The position numbers and the translations under genes were made by a program. A stretch of DNA of 64,000 nt from Phytobacter ursingii (GTDB lineage Bacteria; Pseudomonadota; Gammaproteobacteria; Enterobacterales; Enterobacteriaceae): assembly GCA_901456055.1 (NCBI GenBank), contig CABDWT010000003.1, forward strand, positions 424,135-488,134, in the 5' to 3' direction. Below are positions 39,437-47,224 of the stretch, one piece after another. The notes under the pieces were generated by a model. That model made no database searches. It was not told the DNA's origin and worked only from the letters and a program-made list of their open reading frames with translations. Positions within the stretch are counted from its first letter, which is position 1; each line of letters begins with the position of its first letter.

Positions 39437-39679
39437 GGTATAAGTGTTGCCCCGTGTCGTATCGACATATACGGCGCGGGGGAGCGCACAATAAAATCCC
39501 TTCCTTTATGCATAAAACGCAAAAGCATTTCCATAAATAGCAATTGTTAAAAGTAGCTATCCATTCCTGGTTTATCTCGATACATCTACAATTCCGCCGT
39601 GGTAGACTCGCCTTATAAAATATATCTATGCCATTTAATTTATAACAACTGAAAATAATCATTTTCAGGAAGGTGAAGT

Positions 39680-40378
39680 GTGCCTGATTGGTTATCATTA
39701 GCAATCGATTCATTTTGGCCAATGCTGTATGCCGGGCTGACATTTACTATTCCATTAACATTGATTACCTTCGTCCTGGGATTAATTCTGGGATTTGTCG
39801 TGGCGTTAATTCGCTTATATGGTCCTGCACCGCTGAAAAGCGCGGTGCGCTTTTATGTCTGGATTATTCGCGGCACGCCGCTGCTGGTACAACTGTTTCT
39901 GATTTTCTATGCTCTGCCGAATGCGGGCATCACGCTGGATGCGTTTCCGTCGGCGGTGATCGGCTTTACGCTTAACATTGGCGCCTATACCTCGGAAGTG
40001 ATCCGCGCGACGCTACTCTCGGTGCCAAAAGGCCAGTGGGAGGCGGCGCACTCCATCAGCATGAGCTGGAGCCAGTCGCTGCGCCACATCATTCTGCCAC
40101 AGGCGGCGCGTGTGGCGGTACCGCCATTATCAAACACCTTTATTTCGCTGGTTAAGGATACTTCGCTGGCTTCGGTCATTACGGTTCCTGAGATGTTTCT
40201 CGCCGCACAACGTATTGCCGCCGTCACCTATCAACCGCTTATCCTTTATACCGAAGCAGCGCTTCTCTATCTGTTGATCAGTTCCGTCTTATCGTATTTA
40301 CAGTCGCAGCTGGAAACCCGATTAGAAAGAAATACCGTGGCTAAGGAAAATAATAATGATAACGCTATCCGGACTTGA
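39680..40378 (+). CDS. Amino acid ABC transporter permease (cystine type)
   Basis: Membrane subunit of a polar-amino-acid importer (HisM/TcyL-like), 232 residues, GTG start at 39680 with AGGAAGG before it. The His/Glu/Gln/Arg permease TM motif and the ATPase-contact loop EAAHSISMSWSQSLRHIILP are visible. It overlaps the ATPase gene by 23 bases and shares an operon with a binding protein. The substrate is probably cystine or a related sulfur amino acid, inferred from the binding protein. Confidence 0.87.
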   Translation: MPDWLSLAIDSFWPMLYAGLTFTIPLTLITFVLGLILGFVVALIRLYGPAPLKSAVRFYVWIIRGTPLLVQLFLIFYALPNAGITLDAFPSAVIGFTLNIGAYTSEVIRATLLSVPKGQWEAAHSISMSWSQSLRHIILPQAARVAVPPLSNTFISLVKDTSLASVITVPEMFLAAQRIAAVTYQPLILYTEAALLYLLISSVLSYLQSQLETRLERNTVAKENNNDNAIRT

Positions 40379-41123
40379 GAAAAGTTTTGGCTCGCAGAAA
40401 GTCCTGCACGATATTTCTCTTACGCTTCCGGAAGGAAGTGTCACGGCATTAATTGGCCCTTCCGGCAGTGGCAAAAGTACATTATTACGCTGTGTCAACT
40501 TGCTGGAAATTCCACAGGCTGGAACGCTGAAAATTGGCGGTGAAGATATTTCATTTAACGGACATGCCAAACCGAAGAAAAAAGATATCCGGCGTATCTG
40601 CCAGCAGACCGGCATGGTCTTTCAGAACTTTCAGCTATTTCCGCACTTAACGGTGCTGGACAACATTATGCGCGGTTTGGTGGTGGTGCAGAAATGGCCT
40701 GTCGCCAAAGCCCGTGCGAGGGCGGAAGAGTTGCTCACCAAGGTTGGCATGCTGCACAAGCGCAACGCATGGCCAGCCATGCTCTCCGGCGGCCAGCAGC
40801 AGCGCGTGGCGATTGCCCGTGCACTGGCCCCGTCGCCCAACGTCTTGCTCTGCGATGAACCCACCTCGGCGCTCGACCCTGAATTGTCCCTGGAGGTGGT
40901 GGCCGTGCTACGCCAGCTCGCCCAGGAGGGCACCACCATGCTGATGGCGACACATGACTTAAGGCTGGCGGCCAATATTGCCAACCAGGTCGTCTTTCTG
41001 GAGTCCGGGCACATTGTGGAGAGCGGCACCTCAAAGGCCATCTTTACCCAGGCGAAGAAGACACGAACCCAACTGTTTATTTCCACCCTGACCGACACCC
41101 TTCCCGATTCCTGGGAAATTTAA
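40356..41123 (+). CDS. Amino acid ABC transporter ATP-binding protein
   Basis: ABC ATPase of the polar-amino-acid family, 255 residues. Walker A is GPSGSGKST, the signature LSGGQQQRVAIARAL, Walker B VLLCDEPTSALD and the switch histidine MATHD. An insertion between Walker A and the signature (GHAKPKKKDIRRICQQTG) is somewhat longer than in GlnQ. It overlaps the permease gene and precedes the binding-protein gene by 31 bases. Confidence 0.9.
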   Translation: MITLSGLEKSFGSQKVLHDISLTLPEGSVTALIGPSGSGKSTLLRCVNLLEIPQAGTLKIGGEDISFNGHAKPKKKDIRRICQQTGMVFQNFQLFPHLTVLDNIMRGLVVVQKWPVAKARARAEELLTKVGMLHKRNAWPAMLSGGQQQRVAIARALAPSPNVLLCDEPTSALDPELSLEVVAVLRQLAQEGTTMLMATHDLRLAANIANQVVFLESGHIVESGTSKAIFTQAKKTRTQLFISTLTDTLPDSWEI

Positions 41124-41154
41124 AACAACAACACGGCAACCCTTTAAGGAGCTA

Positions 41155-41931
41155 ATGATGAAGGTATTAGTTACTGCACTGCTGGCCACCGCTATTCAAC
41201 TGAGCGTTTCACATGCTGCTTTTGCGGCAACCGATCTGACCTCTATCAAATCTGCCGGGGTGTTGAAGATCGGCACCGAAGGCACCTATCCGCCATTCAC
41301 TTACCATGACGCTTCCGGAAAACTGGTGGGGTTTGATGTAGAGATTGGGCGCGAAATCGCGAAACGTATTGGGGTAAAAGCTGAATTTGTTGAAGGCAAA
41401 TGGGATGGCCTGATTGCCGGGCTGGACGCTAAACGCTACGACGCGGTGATTAACCAGGTTTCTATCACCCCCGAGCGTCAGGCGAAATTTGCTTTCTCCG
41501 AGCCGTACATCTCCTCCAAAGCGGTACTGATCGTGAACAGCAACAATACGGCGATCAAGAGCTTTGAAGACCTCAAAGGCAAGAAATCCGCCCACACCCT
41601 GACCAGTAACTATGCCCAACTGGCGCGTAAATATGGTGCGGAAGTGGTGGGTACCGATGGCTTTGACCAGTCGGTGTCGCTGGTGGCTCAGGGACGTGCG
41701 GATGCTACCATCAACGACAACCTGTCGTTCCTCGACTTCAAAAAACATAAGCCGGACGCACCGGTGAAAATTGTGGCGGCGCAAAATGATGCCGAGCAGG
41801 TGGGCGTGCTGATTCGTAAGAATGATGCGGAACTGCAACAAGCGATCAATAAAGCCCTCGACGGGATTAAATCCGACGGAACATACCAGAAGATATCCAC
41901 TACCTACTTCGGGACAGATGTGTCGAAATAA
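41155..41931 (+). CDS. Periplasmic amino acid-binding protein (cystine-type, SBP family 3)
   Basis: Family-3 periplasmic binding protein, 258 residues, with a signal peptide ending SHAAFAA. LKIGTEGTYPPFTYHDASGK and GFDVEIGREIAKRIGVKAEF closely follow the cystine-binding protein TcyJ (FliY). AAGGAG precedes two adjacent ATG codons (41155 and 41158). Downstream of its permease and ATPase. Cystine is the best guess; other sulfur-containing or polar amino acids remain possible. Confidence 0.87.
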   Translation: MMKVLVTALLATAIQLSVSHAAFAATDLTSIKSAGVLKIGTEGTYPPFTYHDASGKLVGFDVEIGREIAKRIGVKAEFVEGKWDGLIAGLDAKRYDAVINQVSITPERQAKFAFSEPYISSKAVLIVNSNNTAIKSFEDLKGKKSAHTLTSNYAQLARKYGAEVVGTDGFDQSVSLVAQGRADATINDNLSFLDFKKHKPDAPVKIVAAQNDAEQVGVLIRKNDAELQQAINKALDGIKSDGTYQKISTTYFGTDVSK

Positions 41932-42030
41932 CGAACGGGCCGCCGCGGTTATTGCCGCTGTAGGTTTCGCTAAAAAGGGCAGCAGTTGCACGGGAGAGCC
42001 AGGGACAATCTGCTGCCAAAAGTACAACCG

Positions 42031-43191
42031 TTACTGCGTTTTTTCTTTTATTAACATGGCAAGGATAAAGAACACGGCGACGAAGGCGATGATGAAATTA
42101 AAGCCAGTCGAGATACCGTAGCTGTCGGAGACCTGACCAATGACCGACCCGGCCAGCGCACCGCCGAAGCCAGAAGCAACATAAATCAGCCCCATCACTG
42201 AACCGCTTTTACTGGTCAAGCGCGTGGCAATGGCAGCCGCCGTCGGGAACAGGACGGACATGGCGAAACCGAACAGCATGAACAAGTAGACGAACTCCAC
42301 CACCAGCATGCGGCTGACGATGATGGAAACCAGCGACAGTATCGAGAACCAAATCAGCGTCCGACGCTCACCCAGTTTCAGAGTGATAAAACCGCCAATC
42401 ACACGGCCAATAGTAAACAACCCGGCAAACGAGGAGATTACATAAGCGGCTTTCGCGGCTTTACCTGCGGCGTCCAGGTCAGCGATATCAAGTGCGGCGT
42501 AGAAAATCGGGAAGAAGTTCAGGAATGCCGCTTCGGCTGCCACATAGAATAGCAGAAAGGCAATCACCATCATGATGTGCTTCTGGGTCAGCAGCTCGAT
42601 AAAATCACTCAGCTTCATGCTTGACTGGGCGTTACTCTCTATCTTCAACGTACACAGAACCAACACCAGCACGGCGACGATAACGGCGATGCCGACATAG
42701 AAGGCGCGCCAGGAGACACTGTTGGCAAACAGCTGGTGCAGGATCAGCGGGGTGACAATCATCCCAACGCCAAACATGGCGTTGGAAATATTAAACATCA
42801 TCCCGGCTTTGTCTTTATAGAAGGTCGGGATCACGGTCACGATGGAAACCATCATCGAGCCAATGCCCAGACCAATCACCAGATAGAAGCCAAAGAACAG
42901 CGCTACGGTGTAGGCAAGGCTGGTGCCCATCAGGCCGACGATCATCAGCAGCGAGCCGACCAGCATCATGATTTTCAGACCTTTTTTGTCGGTCAGATAG
43001 CCGGTCAACAGGCTGGAAACCAGAAAACCAATCTGAAACAGGGTAATCAACGTCCCCACCTGCCCGATATTGAGGTCAATACTGTGCTGCACCTGTTCGA
43101 GAATCAGCCCTTTGGTGTTCTGAATCCCGCCCAGCAAAAACATCGTCATAAACAGCAGGAAAAAGACTTTCCATTTTTGCGCATTTGTCAT
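42031..43191 (-). CDS. MFS transporter in ROK-linked operon
   Basis: Major-facilitator transporter, 386 residues, twelve hydrophobic segments, with the MFS loop GYLTDKKGLKIMMLVG between segments 2 and 3. It overlaps the upstream unknown TIM-barrel-like gene by ATGA, so the two are co-translated. With the ROK regulator it probably imports the sugar or glycoside metabolised by that protein. Substrate unknown. Confidence 0.85.
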   Translation of the reverse strand: MTNAQKWKVFFLLFMTMFLLGGIQNTKGLILEQVQHSIDLNIGQVGTLITLFQIGFLVSSLLTGYLTDKKGLKIMMLVGSLLMIVGLMGTSLAYTVALFFGFYLVIGLGIGSMMVSIVTVIPTFYKDKAGMMFNISNAMFGVGMIVTPLILHQLFANSVSWRAFYVGIAVIVAVLVLVLCTLKIESNAQSSMKLSDFIELLTQKHIMMVIAFLLFYVAAEAAFLNFFPIFYAALDIADLDAAGKAAKAAYVISSFAGLFTIGRVIGGFITLKLGERRTLIWFSILSLVSIIVSRMLVVEFVYLFMLFGFAMSVLFPTAAAIATRLTSKSGSVMGLIYVASGFGGALAGSVIGQVSDSYGISTGFNFIIAFVAVFFILAMLIKEKTQ

Positions 43192-44468
43192 TTTTCAGTT
43201 CCCTTGTGTTGTTCGTATTCTCCAATGGCGTCAAATAGCGCCTGATCTGCCCATCCGTAGCAGTAATAGAGCAGGTCATCGCAGGCGCTGGCCTCTGCGG
43301 CGCGTACCGCTTCCAGCAGTTGCTCTGGCGGCAGGTTCCACATCTGTATGCCGCTGAAAATAAAGGTCCCTTCCTGGGAAAGCTGGCGTACCCGGTCATT
43401 TTGTTCCTTGACGAAATCGATCGGGAAGCCGGAGGCTTTAAAGTCCTCGTAACTGAGCGAGTAAGGCAGGTTGAACAGTGCTTTAAACGCTTCAAAAGCG
43501 GATTCGTGTGCGGCTTCATCGCTGGCAAAAAAGTTCACCAGCCCCTGCACGTCCGCGCCGCCACCGAGTTTGTGGTAAGGGAAATGTTTCAGCGTGCCGG
43601 AAAGACGCGTCAGTTCGCGGTAATCCTGCCCGAGGATCCAGCTATAGGCGGGGGGCCAGAGATCGAGCCAGAAATGGATATCGCCAATGTTCTCCTTCGC
43701 GTTTTTCAGAATCCGTTCGACCAGCCCGGTGACGCTCTGCTGGCGAAACGCAATCCAGCGGGCAATGATGGGGTTATCGCGAAAGGCTTCTACGGGATAA
43801 GCGAAGTTCCCTTCGGCAAGCGCAGCGGCGATTTTATCCAGCTCGTCTTTGACCACTTCCGGCGCAAGATCCTGTGCGTTCATCGCCTGCTGGCAGTGCG
43901 GGCAGAAACAGGTGAACAGCCCGGCGGGATTGACCTCTTTTCCGGCCCAGTCCGGAAAGCGGATACGGTCAATCAGGAAGGTGTCATACCCGTAAAGGGT
44001 CTTAATGCGGCTGAACGTTTTTTGCCAGTAATCCGCCACATCCGGCGCGTTAGGGCACAGCCAGTACTTGATGACCCGGCCTCGATAATCAATGACCTGA
44101 TTGTTGGCGATATCACCACTGAAATCCCCGTTCAGGATGTTCACCCAGGGAATCACTTTATAGCGACTGCCTTCGGTCGCCTGTTGAACCCGGCGCAAAG
44201 GATCGTTGCCCGCCAGTACGCCGGGGTCTATTTTCTGTTGCAGACGCGTACCGGGATTATCGATATTGACGTGCAGCATGCCGTTGCCCATCACCGATTT
44301 ATGCACCGGGTTATGCGGTAATACGCCAACCGGATACGGATTACGTTCAAAAATAGTATTTAACTCAACAAATAAATGCTCAACGTTCTGCATGCCGTCT
44401 ATTCGCTGCAGAATATCGTCCATTCCTTCGTCCAGAATATCATGCGGATGCAAATGGATTCCTGCCAT
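43188..44468 (-). CDS. Unrecognised TIM-barrel-like protein, possible glycoside hydrolase
   Basis: 426-residue cytoplasmic protein (no signal peptide) that I cannot place in a named family. The sequence looks like a (beta/alpha)8 barrel of the glycosidase kind: HLHPHDILDEGMDDILQRI, KVIPWVNILNGDF, DTFLIDRIRFPDW and IHFWLDLWPPAYSW. A CPHC pair (FCPHCQQAMN) suggests a bound metal or a structural site. Asp and Glu residues that end strands (FLIDRIRF, FWLDLWPP) are candidate catalytic acids. Between a ROK regulator and an MFS transporter, it is probably an intracellular glycosidase or sugar-modifying enzyme for an unknown substrate. Confidence 0.7.
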   Translation of the reverse strand: MAGIHLHPHDILDEGMDDILQRIDGMQNVEHLFVELNTIFERNPYPVGVLPHNPVHKSVMGNGMLHVNIDNPGTRLQQKIDPGVLAGNDPLRRVQQATEGSRYKVIPWVNILNGDFSGDIANNQVIDYRGRVIKYWLCPNAPDVADYWQKTFSRIKTLYGYDTFLIDRIRFPDWAGKEVNPAGLFTCFCPHCQQAMNAQDLAPEVVKDELDKIAAALAEGNFAYPVEAFRDNPIIARWIAFRQQSVTGLVERILKNAKENIGDIHFWLDLWPPAYSWILGQDYRELTRLSGTLKHFPYHKLGGGADVQGLVNFFASDEAAHESAFEAFKALFNLPYSLSYEDFKASGFPIDFVKEQNDRVRQLSQEGTFIFSGIQMWNLPPEQLLEAVRAAEASACDDLLYYCYGWADQALFDAIGEYEQHKGTEK

Positions 44469-44498
44469 AATGTTCTCCTTGTCGTCAGGTGACGGGCA

Positions 44499-45686
44499 CT
44501 AATTAATTTGTGCGTCTGGCATAAATTGAATTGCGGGATAAATAGAAGAAAGCGCCAGAATGGCGATGCCATAGAGGGGGGCTTTCTCGCGTAATTCTGA
44601 TAATTCCACGGTGACGTGGGTATTGGTGAAAAGCTGCCTGTCGAGAATCGCCTGCACGCGGGGCAGGAAATATTCCGCAGCGTGGGTAACACCACCGGTT
44701 AATATGACTTTTTGCAGGTTCGCCACGGCGACCAGATTAATAATCCCCATGGCTAAATAATCAGCCATCTCATCAAGCAGTGCGCAGGCCAGTGGGTCGC
44801 CCTCACGCACATGCGTCATCATCTTTTCCAGCGAGAGCGTCTGGTTTGTCAGCTCTTTCAGGCGGTCGCTGATGCCAGAGCCGGAGCAGTAGCTTTCAAA
44901 GCAGCCTTTATCACGCCAGTTTTTATAGAGCTGATCACGGTTAAAGATCATGTAGCCAATCTCGCCCGCCGCGTTCCTGGCGCCGCGAATGATCTTGCCA
45001 TCCATCAGCAGCGCTGACCCTAAACCTGTGCCAATGCCAATCAGCGCGGCGCTGTTGCTATCCCGGCATTTGCCGCACCACATCTCGCCAACCAGCGCGG
45101 CGCGAATGTCATTTTCCAGGATGACCGGCAGAGAAAGCCGCTTTGTTAGCTCCGCTGCGAGGGGAAGGCTTGACCAGTCAGGTAAGTTTGGCGAGCCCTC
45201 CAGCACCACGCCATGACTGATATCGATAATGCCTGGCGTCGCAAGACCAATAACGCCGATACGGCGATATTCAATGCCACTTTCCACGATAAAGCTGGCG
45301 ATGCTGGTGGATAAAAGGTCTATAAAGGCATGGCGGTCGTCGGTCTGGTAAGTCTCTTCGCGTTTTTCATACAAGATTGCGGCATCCAGATTAAACAGCG
45401 AAAAGGTAATTTTCGTTCCGCCCAGATCGATGCCAATGCCCAGCCTGGCGTGCGGATCAAAATTAATCAGAATGCCTTTTCTTCCCTGCCCGGTTTGCTC
45501 GCTTACGCCCCCTTCGAAAATGATTTTCTCCCGCAGTAAATCATTAATAATTTCCGAGACGGTCGCTTTGGTGAGTCCGCTGATTTTGGCGATTTGCGCG
45601 CGTGATAATGGCCCCTGCTCGCGAATGATATTGAGCACAAGCGTTGCGTTCATCTGGCGTAAGGTATTGGGAACCACAGGCGTCAT
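44499..45686 (-). CDS. ROK-family transcription regulator
   Basis: NagC/Mlc-type ROK regulator, 395 residues. The N-terminal winged helix (GPLSRAQIAKISGLTKATVS) precedes the ROK sugar-kinase-like fold with phosphate loop GIDLGGTKITFSLF. The usual ROK zinc site (His plus CxCGxxGC) is degraded here to DKGCFESYCSGSG, so zinc binding is doubtful. It lies 30 bases upstream of the unknown enzyme gene and is transcribed with it. Two matching palindrome-like sites lie upstream. Confidence 0.87.
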   Translation of the reverse strand: MTPVVPNTLRQMNATLVLNIIREQGPLSRAQIAKISGLTKATVSEIINDLLREKIIFEGGVSEQTGQGRKGILINFDPHARLGIGIDLGGTKITFSLFNLDAAILYEKREETYQTDDRHAFIDLLSTSIASFIVESGIEYRRIGVIGLATPGIIDISHGVVLEGSPNLPDWSSLPLAAELTKRLSLPVILENDIRAALVGEMWCGKCRDSNSAALIGIGTGLGSALLMDGKIIRGARNAAGEIGYMIFNRDQLYKNWRDKGCFESYCSGSGISDRLKELTNQTLSLEKMMTHVREGDPLACALLDEMADYLAMGIINLVAVANLQKVILTGGVTHAAEYFLPRVQAILDRQLFTNTHVTVELSELREKAPLYGIAILALSSIYPAIQFMPDAQIN

Positions 45687-46175
45687 AAGGAATACCCTTT
45701 AGTTTGCTTTCCATACTTAATCGTCAGTATTAACTGACTTCGATGTCCTTTTTTGCGTATTTATTGCCGGGAAAGGGATTCGTGTAAAGCATTTTTACGT
45801 ATTTAGTTTGTATTCCATACTAATTTGGTGAATTCCGTCACAGGTTTATTTTTGCTGTTCTTTTGTTATTTGTTTTATGAATGATTGGCAGGTTTGGTTT
45901 TATTTTTTAAATATTTACATAGATTATTTAGGATTGCGTTATATATATATAATGAATGTTCTTAAGACTATTGATTTGCTATTTCATTCCTTTGCTTTTG
46001 CTTTTTTAGGGGGGCAGTCGCGGGGTTTTTTAGGTGCGTATTGTCATCCGTGGCAGGTTGCAAATCCCTCTGCGTAGTGGCATAGCTATTCAAAAAAGAC
46101 GTGCAAAATGACGTCAGTCATAATAGTTTTCGGAGCCACAAACGTCGGGTTGATTAAGGGTGGGGAGCGATCCTG
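45687..46175. other. Non-coding AT-rich gap between ROK gene and NqrC-like gene
   Basis: 489 bp between divergent genes. The first part holds the ROK operator repeats. The region from about 45846 to 46020 is very AT-rich with a TATATATATA run near 45941. Only short open frames without ribosome sites are seen. Promoters for both flanking genes must lie here. Confidence 0.6.
45700..45824. promoter_or_regulatory. Two repeated candidate ROK operators
   Basis: TAGTTTGCTTTCCATACT at 45700-45717 and TAGTTTGTATTCCATACTAA at 45804-45823 match in nearly every base and are 104 bp apart. The second, with its preceding T, is a near palindrome (TTAGT...ACTAA). They lie 14 and 118 bases upstream of the ROK start. 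The form resembles NagC/Mlc-type sites. Confidence 0.65.
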
Positions 46176-46928
46176 ATGAGTAAAGGTAAAATTATTGTTG
46201 CGTCCATGATGTTATTTTGTGTTCTGTGCTTTGCCGCAGTCGCTTTTTATTTCCTGGGCAATAATACGCAACCGTCAAACCAGCAACAAACCGCCGCTAT
46301 ACTCCAGGTTGCCGGACTGATAACCCCAGGAAAACGCGACGCGGTGGCAATGCAGACGCTTTTCGAACGTCGGGTTATTGCCCGTCAGGTGAATCTGGAC
46401 AGTGGTACGTTATTGTCTGCATCGTCCCGTCAGGATGCGCAAAAATCCTGCGTAAACCTGGCGGCGGACCAGGATCCTGCGCAGGTGCGTCAGCGCTGTA
46501 ACATCGCAGATGTTTACCTGGTGCAAAATAATGATCTTCAAATTCAACAGGTTATTATTCCTGTTTCCGGTAAAGGCGCAAAGTCGATGATGCATGCGTT
46601 CATCGCGCTGGAGACCGATGGCCGCACGGTGAAAAACCTGCTGTTTTACGAACAGAACGAAACGCCGATGCTCGGCGCGAAGATTGAAGACCCGGACTGG
46701 CTGCGTCAGTGGCCGGGAAAAAAAGTACTGAACGATAATGCCGAGCCCGCGCTGAAAGTGGTTCAGCAGCGTAGTGGCGCTGCCGATGAATACACCGTCG
46801 ACGGTATTACCGGCGCGACCATGACCTCAAGCGGTGTGGAGAAAAGCATTAATTTCTGGCTGGGCTCCCGCGGCTATGGACATTTCCTGCAGCGGCTGGC
46901 GAAAGATAAGCAAATATTATCGAATTAA
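46176..46928 (+). CDS. Stand-alone NqrC-like FMN-binding protein
   Basis: 250-residue protein resembling NqrC, the covalently flavinylated subunit of Na-translocating NADH:quinone reductase. One N-terminal membrane anchor (about residues 5-28) is followed by a periplasmic FMN-binding domain with the flavinylation motif DGITGATMTS; Thr215 would be the FMN-linked residue. There are no nqrABDEF genes nearby, so it is not part of an NQR complex here. It lies 296 bp upstream of an iron-uptake operon on the same strand, but has its own terminator. An electron-transfer role to iron is conceivable but unproven. Confidence 0.83.
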   Translation: MSKGKIIVASMMLFCVLCFAAVAFYFLGNNTQPSNQQQTAAILQVAGLITPGKRDAVAMQTLFERRVIARQVNLDSGTLLSASSRQDAQKSCVNLAADQDPAQVRQRCNIADVYLVQNNDLQIQQVIIPVSGKGAKSMMHAFIALETDGRTVKNLLFYEQNETPMLGAKIEDPDWLRQWPGKKVLNDNAEPALKVVQQRSGAADEYTVDGITGATMTSSGVEKSINFWLGSRGYGHFLQRLAKDKQILSN

Positions 46929-46954
46929 TCCGCTCATTTTAATCAGGCGACCCT

Positions 46955-46987
46955 AAGCCAGCAATATTGTTATTGCTGGCTTTTTAT
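46955..46987 (+). terminator. Terminator after NqrC-like gene
   Basis: AAGCCAGCAATA, short loop, TATTGCTGGCTT and TTTATTGG form a strong intrinsic terminator, separating the flavoprotein gene from the iron operon. Confidence 0.9.
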
Positions 46988-47183
46988 TGGCCTTTATCGC
47001 AATGATTTCTCCGCTAACAGTTCAGCAGCATCGATTAATTCCCCACCGTTGTCAGGTAATAAACCTGACTTACGCGTCAGGAATGCAGGGTTATTTCTGG
47101 TCCATTTTCATTATTTATTTACACAACTTGCGGCTGTTTGACGGTTTCATGATCCTGGTCATGTACAAACGATAAAAAAGACT

Positions 47184-47202
47184 CATGATAATCATTATCA
47201 TT
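47184..47202. promoter_or_regulatory. Fur box upstream of the FTR1 gene
   Basis: CATGATAATCATTATCATT contains the palindrome TGATAATCATTATCA and agrees with the GATAAT-repeat Fur consensus at most positions. It lies 22 bases before the start codon, over the presumed promoter, and predicts repression when iron is plentiful. Confidence 0.88.
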
Positions 47203-47224
47203 TGTATTTTATACGGTATGTACG

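Noticed and set aside
39437-39679. Hairpin CCCCG..CGGGG at about 39450 as terminator of the SDR gene
   Set aside because: The stem is interrupted and there is no T tract.
41209-42027. 272-codon frame antisense to the binding-protein gene
   Set aside because: The plus-strand gene has a signal peptide and family motifs; this frame is a shadow.
43320-44321. 333-codon frame antisense to the unknown barrel protein
   Set aside because: The opposite strand fits the operon with ATGA coupling and regulator spacing; the antisense frame has no start signal.
46176-46928. Membership of the NqrC-like gene in a full Na-NQR operon
   Set aside because: No nqrA, B, D, E or F gene adjoins it and it has its own terminator.
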